Below, one piece after another: positions 18,894-28,288 of a stretch of 64,000 bases of DNA. Origin of the DNA: Pelagibius sp048268885. GTDB lineage: Bacteria > Pseudomonadota > Alphaproteobacteria > Kiloniellales > Kiloniellaceae. The DNA lies in assembly GCA_048268885.1 (NCBI GenBank), contig JBLWUP010000006.1:62001-126000 (forward strand), given 5' to 3'. Positions within the stretch are counted from its first letter, which is position 1, and every line of letters starts with the position of its first letter. A model generated the notes under the pieces. That model was not told where the DNA came from, made no database searches, and saw only the letters and a program-made list of their open reading frames with translations. Made by a program: the position numbers and the translations under genes.

Positions 18894-21800
18894 ATCCAAT
18901 CAGTCCCGATTTCGTTAAGTGGATCTGGAGACGGCGGGTTTCTTTTTTCAAGCGTTCGACCGTCGCCGTCGCGGCCGCCCAGCGGGCGGGCGTGGCAAGC
19001 CCTTCCAGGAGGGCACATTCTTCAGCGAGCCGCCGGGCCATGCCGTAGCGCGCCGTTCCTTTTGCGGCGTGCGCCGCTTCGGCAAGTTCCGCCGCGTTCT
19101 GCTCGCCGAGCTGGTGCTCGATGGCGGAAAGCGAATCCTGCCAGCTGTAGAAGAACTCGCGAACGACCTGGTCGATCTGCTCGGGGTCGTTCTGGCCGAT
19201 CATTTCGGCCAGGGCCGTGCGGTCGATCGGGTCTTCCTTCGGCTCGGCCGCCGGGGCGGGCGCGGCGTCGCGCGGCTCGGCGGGCTGAGGCGCTCCCGGA
19301 TGTCCGTCCCCCGCATGTCCGCTCCCCGCATGTCCGCCCTGGATGAGGGCGTTGGAGAGTTCGCCGAGCTTCAGCGGCTTGGTCAGATAGGCATCCACCC
19401 CGGCCGCGTAGCAGGCCTGCGCGGAGCCGGTGATGGCATTGGCGGTGAGCGCGATGATGGTGCTGCGCGGCCGTCCGGCGGCTTCCTCGGCGCGAATGCG
19501 CCGGGTCAGCGCCAGACCGTCCATCACCGGCATGGCGCAGTCGGTGATGATGACGTCGTAGCGCTTCCGAGCCAGCAGATCGAGGGCCTCCCGCCCGTTC
19601 GCCGCGAGGTCGCAGCCGATGCCCAGCCGCTCCAGCTGACGTTCCAGGACTCGCTGGTTCATCGGCTGGTCCTCCACCACCAGCAGGCTGGGGGCTTCAC
19701 CCGGCGCGAAACTGTAGACCTCGGCCAGGGGATCCTCCCGCTCGGTCTTGCGTTCGGCGGCGCCCCGCGCGCCCGTGTTCAGGGCCGCGGCGAGGCGGGC
19801 GGCGCTCAACGGTTCGGCGAGCGGCACCACGTCACCGGCGCTCAGCCAGAGCCGCCGCTGCCGGGCGTGGTGGCGCGGCGCGGCCACGAGAATGCGCTCG
19901 AAGTTCTTTGCGTGCCGGTCGAGCAGCGCCTTGGCCTGCGCGGCCTCGCAATGCCAATCGACGACGAGAACCCGCCGGACCGCCGCGCCGCCGGCCGCCG
20001 CCCGGTCGTCCGCCGCCCTGTCGTCCGCCGACGTCGCCGCCGGGGCGGGCAGGGCGTCCGGGCTGTCGGCCGCCGCGACCTCGGCGCCGGCCGCCCGCAG
20101 CGCGCTGAGCAGCTCCGCCGTCGGCGGCGACTGCGGGGTCAGGTAGCAAAAGGAGTAGCCGCTGAGCGTCAGGGGCGGCGCCGGCTGCCAGGACGCTACG
20201 GGCAGGGGCATGCTGACCATGAAGCTGCAGCCGCCGCGCGGTTCCGCGTCGCAGGAGATGTCGCCGCCATGCAGGGCGACCAGCTGGTGGGCAATGGACA
20301 GCCCCAGTCCGGTGCCGCCGAAGTCGCGCGAGATGGATTGGTTGGCCTGCTGGAAGGGCTTGAAGAGGAAGTTGGCCGCTTCCGGCGGGAAGCCGATCCC
20401 GGTGTCGTCGACCGCGAAGTGCAGCCGCGCCGTCCGCGCGTCGATGCGCTCCGCCTGCAGGGAGATGCAGACCCGCCCCTTGGCCGTGAACTTGATGCTG
20501 TTGCTGACCAGGTTGGAGAGGATCTGGCGCAAGCGCATCTCGTCGGCGACGACCCGCCGGGGAACGTCGGCGCAGATCACGGTGGAAAGCTCGATCTGTT
20601 TTTCCTGCGCGGCGGCGAGGTAGATCGACTTGATGCTCTCGAGCATCGCGGGCAGGTCGAACTCCCGCGGGTCGAGCGTCAACTTGTCCGCCTCGATCTT
20701 CGACAGGTCCAGCGTGTCGCCGATGACGCCGAGCAGGCCCTTGCCGGCGCTCATGGAGGCGTCGACCAGCTCGCGCTGCTCGCCCGACAGGCCGGTGTCG
20801 CGCAGCAGTTCCAGATTGGCGATCACACCGGAAAGCGGTGTCCGCAGTTCGTGGTTCATGTGCGCCAGGAAAACGGACTTCAGCTTGGAAGCCTGCTCCG
20901 CCGCCTCGCGCAGGCGCGTGGAGCGGTAGTCGGCGACGATCCGGGTGATCGCCCGTACGACCGGCGACAGCTCCTCCGCCACCTCTTCGTGGAAGCCGCC
21001 GTCGCGGTTGGCCAGGACAATCTCGCCGACGACGTCCTTTTCCAGCTTCAAGGGCAGCAGCAGCACGTTCGCGACACCCTGGCTGGTGCCGTCTTTCGGA
21101 TGGTTGATGATCGTCACCGCGCCGCTGCGCACGGTTTTGCCGAGGAAAGCTTCCAGCCCCCGGCCCCGATGCCCCGCCGGGGCCGCGGCGGTTCGTCTCA
21201 TCGCCGGCGACGCGGCCAGGATGTGCACGGCGGCGGGCGTGTTCTCCGCGTCGATCTTTTCCGCGATCACGCCCTGCCGGCAACCGCTGATCTGCAGGAT
21301 CTTGGCCAGCAGCTCGCCGAAGGAGGTCCCGGCGCGGGTCTCGTTGAGATAGATCGAATGCGCGTCGTTCACCGCCGAGAGGATCGCGGTCTGCCGGCGC
21401 TCGCGCGCGGCCAGCACCACCTGGTTGGTGACGTCGTTGATCGTGGAGCGGATCGCCGGCACGCCGCGCCAGTTCACCGGCTGGGACTGGATGTCGATGT
21501 GGATGCCGTCGCCCTGGGCGGTGAAACCCTGCCAGCGGCTGCGCTTCAGCGGCTGGCCGTCCGCGGCCATGGTCCACCAGCTCTCCCGCGTCTCGGGGTG
21601 CGGCAGCCGCGGTATGTAGCGGAACAGGGATCGGCCCGTCAGTTCGGCGCCGGACTCCAGCCCCAGGATCTGCGCCATGGCGTCATTGGCGAAGAGCACG
21701 CTGCCGTCGCGGTGAATGATCACGCCGTCGATAGACTGCTCGATCAGGGCGCGGAACCGCTGCTCGCTTTCGCTGGTGACGTCCTGCTGGCGGTAGAGGC

Positions 21801-22113
21801 GCAACACGAGGGCCACCAGCGCGGACGTCGTCAGGGCCAGGGCGGCCGCGAGGCCCAGAAGGTCGGCGCGCCACCCGGCGACCAGCGCCTCGATGCGCAT
21901 GTTGGTCATGGCGATCGCCGACCACTCGGCCAGCGGCGTCGACAGCAGGCGCGCCTTGTCGTCCAGCTCCCCGACCGGGTCGCCAGCGACGGCAAGGGCA
22001 CCGCCGCCGACCGTCCGGTCGTAAGCGAGCCAGCCGAGAAGGCCGAAGAGGATGGCCTGGGCGCTGAAGACGAGAAGCAACGCCACAGGCTTTGATATAG
22101 TTCTAGATACCAT
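18871..22113 (-). CDS. Hybrid sensor histidine kinase with PAS, receiver and HPt domains
   Basis: A 1080-residue membrane-bound kinase (numbered from the ATG; a TTG at 22149 would add 12 residues, and neither has a clear ribosome site). Order: two membrane helices (about 8-33 and 84-107) enclosing a short 50-residue periplasmic loop, PAS domain (115-230), GAF-like domain (245-390), HisKA with His421 (NHELRTP), HATPase with DDTGIGFP and GGTGLGLS, a degenerate receiver (about 710-780), a full receiver with Asp858 (VIITDCAMPVMDG) and Lys912, and an HPt domain with His1015 (AAHAAKGTARYG). It can thus run a complete phosphorelay, presumably to the overlapping response regulator. A linker of HAGSGHAGDGHPG repeats sits before the HPt domain. 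The signal sensed is unknown. Confidence 0.92.
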   Translation of the reverse strand: MVSRTISKPVALLLVFSAQAILFGLLGWLAYDRTVGGGALAVAGDPVGELDDKARLLSTPLAEWSAIAMTNMRIEALVAGWRADLLGLAAALALTTSALVALVLRLYRQQDVTSESEQRFRALIEQSIDGVIIHRDGSVLFANDAMAQILGLESGAELTGRSLFRYIPRLPHPETRESWWTMAADGQPLKRSRWQGFTAQGDGIHIDIQSQPVNWRGVPAIRSTINDVTNQVVLAARERRQTAILSAVNDAHSIYLNETRAGTSFGELLAKILQISGCRQGVIAEKIDAENTPAAVHILAASPAMRRTAAAPAGHRGRGLEAFLGKTVRSGAVTIINHPKDGTSQGVANVLLLPLKLEKDVVGEIVLANRDGGFHEEVAEELSPVVRAITRIVADYRSTRLREAAEQASKLKSVFLAHMNHELRTPLSGVIANLELLRDTGLSGEQRELVDASMSAGKGLLGVIGDTLDLSKIEADKLTLDPREFDLPAMLESIKSIYLAAAQEKQIELSTVICADVPRRVVADEMRLRQILSNLVSNSIKFTAKGRVCISLQAERIDARTARLHFAVDDTGIGFPPEAANFLFKPFQQANQSISRDFGGTGLGLSIAHQLVALHGGDISCDAEPRGGCSFMVSMPLPVASWQPAPPLTLSGYSFCYLTPQSPPTAELLSALRAAGAEVAAADSPDALPAPAATSADDRAADDRAAAGGAAVRRVLVVDWHCEAAQAKALLDRHAKNFERILVAAPRHHARQRRLWLSAGDVVPLAEPLSAARLAAALNTGARGAAERKTEREDPLAEVYSFAPGEAPSLLVVEDQPMNQRVLERQLERLGIGCDLAANGREALDLLARKRYDVIITDCAMPVMDGLALTRRIRAEEAAGRPRSTIIALTANAITGSAQACYAAGVDAYLTKPLKLGELSNALIQGGHAGSGHAGDGHPGAPQPAEPRDAAPAPAAEPKEDPIDRTALAEMIGQNDPEQIDQVVREFFYSWQDSLSAIEHQLGEQNAAELAEAAHAAKGTARYGMARRLAEECALLEGLATPARWAAATATVERLKKETRRLQIHLTKSGLIGYEQLRSA

Positions 22114-22392
22114 GGGTAGAACGCTATTGAAGGCTTTACTGTGTTGCAATCTATTATTATTTCAAAATTTACATAACATTAAGTAATAAAGGTTAATATA
22201 TAAAATGTATCAAATATTCATTGGAAATAAACCCACGAATTCGGGGAATTCTGGAGGATGTCAATTTTTGAGGCAGGGCTTCGCCCTTAGCGACTTTTTT
22301 GATTTCCGCCGGGGCTTCCGATTGCCTCTCCACCGCACGGCCTATCCGCATTAGTGTTAACCCTCGGCAAGCGGAAAGGACGTGGAAACGGA
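22114..22392. promoter_or_regulatory. A/T-rich divergent promoter region
   Basis: This lies between the divergent kinase and mscS genes. 22140-22250 is strikingly A/T-rich for this genome (runs such as TATTATTATTTCAAAATTT and TTAATATATAAAATG) and probably holds the kinase promoter. The rest is ordinary. No hairpin, riboswitch or small gene is evident. Confidence 0.5.
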
Positions 22393-23721
22393 ATGGACGG
22401 CCTGTTGGACGAGGCCCAGGCGGCGGCGACCCTTCAATCTCTGGGTGATTGGGCGCTGGAAAACGTCGCGAACATCTGGACTCTGGCGCAGGGGGGCCTG
22501 CTCCTCGTCCTGTTCGGCCTTGCCCTCCTGGTGGCGCGCCGCCTGCGGCCGCTGCTGAGCGCCTGGATCGAGCGGACGGCCATCCCGGCGCGCTTCGCCG
22601 CGCAGGTGCGGGCCTTGCCGGGCCTGGTCACGCCTTTCGTCTACCTGCTGCTGCTCTGGCTGGCCATCGGCGTCATGCGGCAGAGCACCTGGCCCAGCCG
22701 CAGCTACCTGCTGAGCATCGTCGCCAGCCTCCTGACGGCCTGGGTGGTGATCCGCCTGGTCACCACCTTCGTGCGCAACCCCGCCCTGGCCCGGACCCTG
22801 GCTTTCTGCGCCTGGGCCATCGCCGCCCTCAACATCACCGAACTGCTGGATCCGACCGTCGAGTTGCTCGACTCCCTGGCTCTCACCTTCGGCGAGCTGC
22901 GGATCTCCCTTCTGACCGTGGTCACGGGCGTTCTGACCCTGGCGGTCCTGCTGTGGGCCGCTTCCACGCTGTCGCGCTTCCTGGAGCGGCGCATCAGCGG
23001 CATCCCCGACCTGACGCCCTCGGTCCAGGTGCTGCTGGGCAAGCTGCTGAAGATCACGCTGATCACCCTGGCGGTGGTCATGGCGCTCAACAGCGTCGGT
23101 ATCGACCTGACGGCCCTGGCGGTTTTTTCGGGCGCCATCGGTGTCGGCATCGGCTTCGGCCTGCAGAAGGTGGTCTCCAACCTGATCAGCGGCGTCATCC
23201 TGCTGCTCGACAAGTCGATCAAGCCCGGCGACGTCATCGAACTGGGGGAGACCTTCGGTTGGATCTCCTCGTTGGGCGCCCGCTATGTCTCGGTGGTCAC
23301 CCGCGACGGCAAGGAGTACCTGATCCCCAACGAGGACCTGATCACCCACCGCGTGGTGAACTGGTCCTTCACCAACCAGCTGGTGCGCATGGAGATCACC
23401 TTCGGGGTGTCCTATGACAGCGATCCGCACGAGGTCCGGCGCATCGCTCGCGAGGCCGCGGCCTTGCCGGAACGGGTGGCGAAGGACACGCCGCCGGTCT
23501 GTCATCTCGCCGGCTTCGGGGACTCGTCGTTGGATTTCGTGCTGCGTTTCTGGATCTGCGATCCACAGGACGGCGTCGCCAACATCAAGGGTCAGGTGCT
23601 GCTGGCGGTCTGGGACGCCTTCAAGGAGCACGGCATCCAGATTCCCTATCCGCACCGCCACCTCATGGTGACGGAACCGATCCCGGTGGAGACCCGGGAA
23701 AGGCCGGCGGAAGGCGCCTAG
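22393..23721 (+). CDS. MscS-family mechanosensitive channel
   Basis: A 442-residue MscS-type channel. The ATG at 22393 follows GGAAAGGACGTGGAAACGGA; an upstream GTG at 22354 has no ribosome site. It has extra N-terminal helices (five to six hydrophobic segments in the first 210 residues), then the canonical pore helix AIGVGIGFGLQKVVSNLISG (about 246-265), the beta domain SIKPGDVIELGETFGWI and GKEYLIPNEDLI, and the alpha/beta C-terminal domain ending in FGDSSLDFVLRFWI. It should open under membrane tension and release solutes during osmotic downshock. It is monocistronic, followed by the palindrome cluster at 23725-23883. Confidence 0.92.
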   Translation: MDGLLDEAQAAATLQSLGDWALENVANIWTLAQGGLLLVLFGLALLVARRLRPLLSAWIERTAIPARFAAQVRALPGLVTPFVYLLLLWLAIGVMRQSTWPSRSYLLSIVASLLTAWVVIRLVTTFVRNPALARTLAFCAWAIAALNITELLDPTVELLDSLALTFGELRISLLTVVTGVLTLAVLLWAASTLSRFLERRISGIPDLTPSVQVLLGKLLKITLITLAVVMALNSVGIDLTALAVFSGAIGVGIGFGLQKVVSNLISGVILLLDKSIKPGDVIELGETFGWISSLGARYVSVVTRDGKEYLIPNEDLITHRVVNWSFTNQLVRMEITFGVSYDSDPHEVRRIAREAAALPERVAKDTPPVCHLAGFGDSSLDFVLRFWICDPQDGVANIKGQVLLAVWDAFKEHGIQIPYPHRHLMVTEPIPVETRERPAEGA

Positions 23722-23724
23722 AGC

Positions 23725-23820
23725 AGATCTGGGTCGGATGGAATCGCCGAAGCTCAGCGGGACCCGGTCAATCCGATCTAGAGCAACCCGCGTCCAGGCG
23801 GACGCGGATAAGTTGCTCTA
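23725..23820. repeat. Dispersed palindromic repeat element
   Basis: A nearly perfect hairpin at 23779-23820 has outer arms TAGAGCAAC/GTTGCTCTA (9 bp) and inner arms CCGCGTCC/GGACGCGG (8 bp) around AGGC, with an ATAA bulge. Just left, 23725-23784 is an imperfect palindrome: AGAGCAGATC...TCGGAT is mirrored by ATCCGATCTAGAGC. The TAGAGCA-ended, GATC/TCGGA-containing design is typical of short palindromic elements scattered between genes in Alphaproteobacteria. No open frame. Confidence 0.7.
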
Positions 23821-23831
23821 ACCTTCTAAGA

Positions 23832-23883
23832 TAGATCAATTTTTCCTCGGTCAGGTGATTCCACCTGACCGAGGGTTGATCTA
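23832..23883. terminator. Long bidirectional hairpin between mscS and tamB
   Basis: CCTCGGTCAGGTG (23845-23857) pairs perfectly with CACCTGACCGAGG (23862-23874) around ATTC. Outside it, TAGATCAA (23832-23839) pairs with TTGATCTA (23876-23883), and a T run lies between the outer and inner left arms (A run on the other strand). The element reaches into the tamB stop codon. It can terminate tamB transcripts coming from the right, and mscS from the left. Confidence 0.75.
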
Positions 23884-26800
23884 GTAGTCGAGCTGGAAGC
23901 GCACGCCCGACTTGTTGGCGCCGTCGCCGGTGACCTCGCTTTCGATGGTGATGTTCGGCGTCAGTTCGACCTCGACTTCGGCGCCCGTGGACTTCGAGGT
24001 GGCGCCCTGCTTGACGCCGATGTAGACCTCGTCGGTCAGGTATTTGCCGGCTTCCACCGCCGCATTGCCTTCGGCCGTGGTGTCGACGCGCAGCACGTCA
24101 ACGCCCAGGGAGCGGCGGGCGAAGCCGAGGATGTCGGTGCCGCCGCCTTTGCCGGTGAGTTCGCGCACGGCAAGCGCGAGCTGGGCGGCCTCCGCGGCGG
24201 TGAGATTTGCCGCCGACTTGTTGAACAGCACGCGCGAAATAATCTCGTCGCGCGGTACCTCGGGGCTCGAGGCCAGGTCCAGTTCGGGCTGGGTCAGAGG
24301 GCCGCTCAGCGTCGCGGTCACGTCCAGTTGCTCGCCTTCATGCAGGGCGGCCACGTTGATCGTCGGTTCGGCGTTTGCGCCTTCGGGCAGGGTTACCTTG
24401 CCTTCCTGCAGGACGAAGGTCTTGCCCACCACGGACATCTGGCCGCGCACGACGTTGAGGTCGCCGCTCACCTGGGGCGACGCGGCGCTGCCCTGCACGG
24501 AAATGCGGCCGGCCCATTCGGAATCGAGCCCGCGGCCGCGCACGAAGACACGGTTCGGCATCTCGACGACGATGTCCAGCTCGGCATCGACGGGCGGCGG
24601 CGCTTTGGGTTCCGCCTCCGCCTTTGCCGCCGGCTCTTCCACGACGCCGTCCTTCACCTCGATGATGTCGAGGGTGACCACGTTGGGCGGCAGGTTGGTC
24701 AGCAGGCTGATCTCCACCGTCTGCGTGGTGAAGCGGCCCTCGATCCTGGGAGCCTCCGTGGTGCCGTCGATCCTCACGGTGCCGCTGGCCACCGCGGTCA
24801 CGTCGTCGCGGCGCAGGGCGTGGAAATCGTCGAGCCGGATCGAGATCTCGAGAGGGTTCTGCGCGGCCGGGTCGATGCGCAAATTGCCGTTGCCGCTGAC
24901 CTTGCCGCCGTCGCCGTCGTTGGCGGTGAGGGTTGTCAGCTGGACCCGGTCGTCGGCCAGGTCCGCCCTCAGCTGCAGGTCGCGCAGCACGGTGCCGGTC
25001 TCGAGGTTCTCGTAGCTGCCGTCGGCCAGGGCGAGGCTGCCGTCGATTTTCGGGGCGCCGACGGTGCCGTCGAAGGTCAGCGCGACCTCGGCGTCTCCGC
25101 CGAGACGGTGCTGCGGCAGCGGGACGAAAAGCAGCACCGTGTCGATGCCGCCGGACCAGTCGAGCGCGCCGGAGATCGCGCCGTCCTGCGGCAACTCCGG
25201 GCTGCCCTCGGGGGTCAGGCGCAGCGGCACGTCGGCATTGAAGCGGGCGGCGGTCACCTCGGCGCCGCCGAGTTCGGCCTGCAGCTTCACGCGTCCGGCA
25301 CGCCAGGTCGCACCGCTGGCCAGATCGAGGGTCGGCAGATCTTCGCCGTCTTGCGGGCGCAGCCCGGTCGCCGTCAGCTTCGCGCTGCCGCGGGGGTCTT
25401 CCACGGGGCCTTGCAGATCGAGCCTGGCCGAAATCATGCCATCGAGGCCGCTGGGCCAGAAGGCCTCGACGGTCGTCAGGGGCAGGGCGTCGAGGGAGGC
25501 GGTGGCCGTGACCTCGCCGCCGCCCAGCCGGGCATCGGCCGTCAGGCGGGTGTCGCCGGAGGCAAGGTCCAGGCCCTGCAGGCGGGTTTCGCTGGGGGCG
25601 AGGGTCAGGGTCGCCGTATCGCGCAGGGTCAAGGGCTGACCGAAAGCCCGGCCTTCCGCTTCGCGCAGAGTGACGCTGGTCGTTTCGCCCTGCCGGGCGA
25701 CCCGGCCCGAGACCTGCAGTTCGACCGGCTCGATCCAGTCGCCCTTGGCTTCAAGGGCGAGGTCGAGATCCTCGGCGGTGCCGCGGCCGTCGAGGTTCAC
25801 TTGCGCCAAGTCCAGCTGCTGCCAGCGCAGGCTCTCGGCGCTGGCTTTCAGGGTGCCGGGTTCCGCCAGGGCAGGGTCCTGGGCTTCCAGGTTCAGCGTC
25901 AGCCGCGCGATGTCGAGCGGGTCGGCGTCCGGCCCAGGCTGCAGGCGCAGGCCGGAGAGGTCGGCGCGCGCCAGCAGGGGCGCGGCGGCGCCGGGCTGGT
26001 TCCACTTCAGCGTCACCTCACCCTTGCCGACGCCGCTCAGGTCGGCGAAGGCGAGCCAGGGGCCGAGGTCCGCGATTTCGCCGCGGAGATCGGCCTGTGG
26101 GTCGCCCCCGTCGAGCGGTACGGCGATCTCGCCGCGCACCGTCGTCTGCGCCACGCTGGCCTCAAGGGCCGACAGCTTCACGGCGTCTGCGCGGACCTGC
26201 AGGTCGCCGCGCGCTTGGCCCCGGCCGAAGGGGCTGGAGAGCGCAAGGCTGATCGGGCCGTCGATGTCGCCGCCCTTGATGCGCAGGTCGTAGTTGCCGG
26301 AAAGATCGCTGAAGCTCTGCCCTTCGAGGTTCAACCGCGCCACCTCCGCGGTGCCGCCGAGATCAAGCGCATCGAAGGGGCCGGAGAGGGTGCCTTCCAC
26401 CCGCGCCGCCCCCGCGAGATCGACGCCCAACTCGCCGGCCAGGACAGTGGAGTCGGTCAGGACCAGGCTGTAGCGGCCGTCGCGCAGTTCGCCGCCGGCC
26501 ACCGTGAGGGCGGCGGTGAGTTGGGTCTTGGGTGACTGGGCCGTCAGCTGTTCGAGGCGCAACGTCCCCTCCGCCATCGCCAGGCGCGCGGTGACGTCCA
26601 GGCCGCCGCCCGCGACGGCGGTGATCAGGCCGATGTCGCTGGAGGGCTGGTCCCAGCGCCCGGAGAGGTCGGCGTCGAGGACGCTGCCGTAACTCGCTAG
26701 GGTCAGCGGACCGGCGAGCCGCGCCCGGCCGCCGAGCGCGATCTCGGTCAAGGGCTGCAGCGCCGCGAGGTCGCTGACGGTCAGCGTGGTCTCCAGCGAG

Positions 26801-28287
26801 GCCGTGCCCTCGGCGAGATCGAACGGGCCCTGGGCGGTGAGCGCCGCCTGATCGAGGGAGGCTTCCAGGCTGGCGATCTCCAGTCGGCTGCTGCCGAGAT
26901 CGAGGCTGCCCTGCAAGGCGAAGGGCAGGGCCGTCCCCAGCACCTGGTTGACCGCGTCTTCGCCGGGCAGCCGCGGCGCGTCGACGCGGCCGGTCAGGTC
27001 GAGCCCCAGAATCGCGCCGTCCAGGCCCTGCGGGGTCGTGATGCGGCCCTGCGCCGCAAAGCCGGCGGCCGCGAAATCGGGGCTTGAGATGTCCCCGGCC
27101 TGCAGCGCGATGTCGGCCTCCGGCGCTTCGGTGGTGCCGCTGAGCACCACACCGGCGGAGAGATTTTCCAGTCGTTCCAGGCCCAGCAGCCCGGCGATGG
27201 CCGCGCCGTTATTGGCGGCGGCGTCGAGAGTCAGGTTCAGGCGCCCGCCCGCCGGTTCGACCTCTCCCTTGGCGGTCAGCTGCAGATTGTCGTTGGCGGC
27301 GGAGAAGGTTTCCAACTGCAGGAGCCGCGCCTCCCGCCAGGCGCCTTCGAGCGTCAGGTCGGTGCGGCCGGCGGCAAGGTCCCAGAGCTCCGATTGCGCC
27401 GGCGATTGTGCGGGCGGCGAAACCGTTGCATGGCCCTTCAGGCGGAACCCGAGATCGCCGTCCGCGGCGCGCTGCAGCCCGATATCGGCCTGCGCCTGCG
27501 CGACCTCGCCGAGCGATAGGGTGAAATCGCCGTCCCAGCCGCTGAGAGGGCCGCTGCCGGCGAGGTGCAGTTCCGCCCGCGGCAGGTCCGGTACCTCCAG
27601 CAGGGTGGCGAGAAGGCCGCCAGGGGCCTCGGTGGCGTCGATCCTGGCGGTCAGGCTGTCGCGGTCGGGATCGTAGTCGAGCTCCGCGCGCAGCGTGGCC
27701 TCCACGCCGTCGAGGCGTTCCAGGTCCAGCCCCGCGGAGAGGCCGCCGTCGTCGCGGCTGCTGGCCACGCCCACCAGGGTGAAGCGAGCGGCCTGCCCCA
27801 GCACGGGCGCGCCGAGGGCGATCTCGTCGGCGCTGAGGCGGCCGATCCGCACTTTCAGCGGCAGGCGGGGCAGTCCGCCGGCGTCCTCCGCCTCGGCCTC
27901 GCCGGCCGGCTCCGCCGGGGCGGCGGGCAGGCGGGCCAGCTCGACGCTGGAGAGGGCGAGGCCGTCGATCTCCAAGGTGCGGTCGAGCAGCGCCCAGGGC
28001 CGCCAGTCGACCTCGACGCCCGCAACGGTCAGCCAAGCGCCCTCGGCATCGCGCAATACGATATCGCGGAGGGTGAGGTTCGCCGTCAGGTCACCTTCCA
28101 GGCGGCCGATGGTGAGTTCCATCTCGCCGGGCGTGGAGGCCGCGGCTTCGATCTGACTGACCAGCCAGGTGCGGCCGCTGTCGCTGCGCAGCCAGAGGGT
28201 GCCGAGCGCCAGCGCGGCGGCCGCGGTCGCCAGCAGGCCACCGATCCCGATAAGCCCCCATTTTGCAAAGGCTTTCGCATTAGGCAC
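23881..28287 (-). CDS. tamB: TamB, translocation and assembly module inner-membrane subunit
   Basis: A protein of about 1468 residues. An N-terminal signal anchor (WGLIGIGGLLATAAAALALGTLWL) is followed by over 1200 residues of repeated beta-strand units (LxLxGxAxxPxxxGxLxL style) forming the periplasm-spanning groove. The conserved C-terminal TamB/DUF490 domain (about 1110-1468) has NVVRGQMSVVGKTFVLQEGK and VGVKQG-like segments, ending GVRFQLDY. TamB works with TamA to deliver beta-barrel proteins, or lipids, to the outer membrane. Start: GTG at 28287 lies one base after the tamA stop; an ATG at 28344 overlapping tamA by 56 bases is possible but gives an extra charged leader. Ser/Thr and Asp/Gly-rich composition is normal for the family. 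Confidence 0.92.
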   Translation of the reverse strand: MPNAKAFAKWGLIGIGGLLATAAAALALGTLWLRSDSGRTWLVSQIEAAASTPGEMELTIGRLEGDLTANLTLRDIVLRDAEGAWLTVAGVEVDWRPWALLDRTLEIDGLALSSVELARLPAAPAEPAGEAEAEDAGGLPRLPLKVRIGRLSADEIALGAPVLGQAARFTLVGVASSRDDGGLSAGLDLERLDGVEATLRAELDYDPDRDSLTARIDATEAPGGLLATLLEVPDLPRAELHLAGSGPLSGWDGDFTLSLGEVAQAQADIGLQRAADGDLGFRLKGHATVSPPAQSPAQSELWDLAAGRTDLTLEGAWREARLLQLETFSAANDNLQLTAKGEVEPAGGRLNLTLDAAANNGAAIAGLLGLERLENLSAGVVLSGTTEAPEADIALQAGDISSPDFAAAGFAAQGRITTPQGLDGAILGLDLTGRVDAPRLPGEDAVNQVLGTALPFALQGSLDLGSSRLEIASLEASLDQAALTAQGPFDLAEGTASLETTLTVSDLAALQPLTEIALGGRARLAGPLTLASYGSVLDADLSGRWDQPSSDIGLITAVAGGGLDVTARLAMAEGTLRLEQLTAQSPKTQLTAALTVAGGELRDGRYSLVLTDSTVLAGELGVDLAGAARVEGTLSGPFDALDLGGTAEVARLNLEGQSFSDLSGNYDLRIKGGDIDGPISLALSSPFGRGQARGDLQVRADAVKLSALEASVAQTTVRGEIAVPLDGGDPQADLRGEIADLGPWLAFADLSGVGKGEVTLKWNQPGAAAPLLARADLSGLRLQPGPDADPLDIARLTLNLEAQDPALAEPGTLKASAESLRWQQLDLAQVNLDGRGTAEDLDLALEAKGDWIEPVELQVSGRVARQGETTSVTLREAEGRAFGQPLTLRDTATLTLAPSETRLQGLDLASGDTRLTADARLGGGEVTATASLDALPLTTVEAFWPSGLDGMISARLDLQGPVEDPRGSAKLTATGLRPQDGEDLPTLDLASGATWRAGRVKLQAELGGAEVTAARFNADVPLRLTPEGSPELPQDGAISGALDWSGGIDTVLLFVPLPQHRLGGDAEVALTFDGTVGAPKIDGSLALADGSYENLETGTVLRDLQLRADLADDRVQLTTLTANDGDGGKVSGNGNLRIDPAAQNPLEISIRLDDFHALRRDDVTAVASGTVRIDGTTEAPRIEGRFTTQTVEISLLTNLPPNVVTLDIIEVKDGVVEEPAAKAEAEPKAPPPVDAELDIVVEMPNRVFVRGRGLDSEWAGRISVQGSAASPQVSGDLNVVRGQMSVVGKTFVLQEGKVTLPEGANAEPTINVAALHEGEQLDVTATLSGPLTQPELDLASSPEVPRDEIISRVLFNKSAANLTAAEAAQLALAVRELTGKGGGTDILGFARRSLGVDVLRVDTTAEGNAAVEAGKYLTDEVYIGVKQGATSKSTGAEVEVELTPNITIESEVTGDGANKSGVRFQLDY

Positions 28288-28288
28288 G

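Noticed and set aside
18919..22095. Long plus-strand open frame opposite the sensor kinase gene
   Set aside because: The kinase has complete, ordered catalytic motifs on the minus strand; the opposite frame is compositional shadow.
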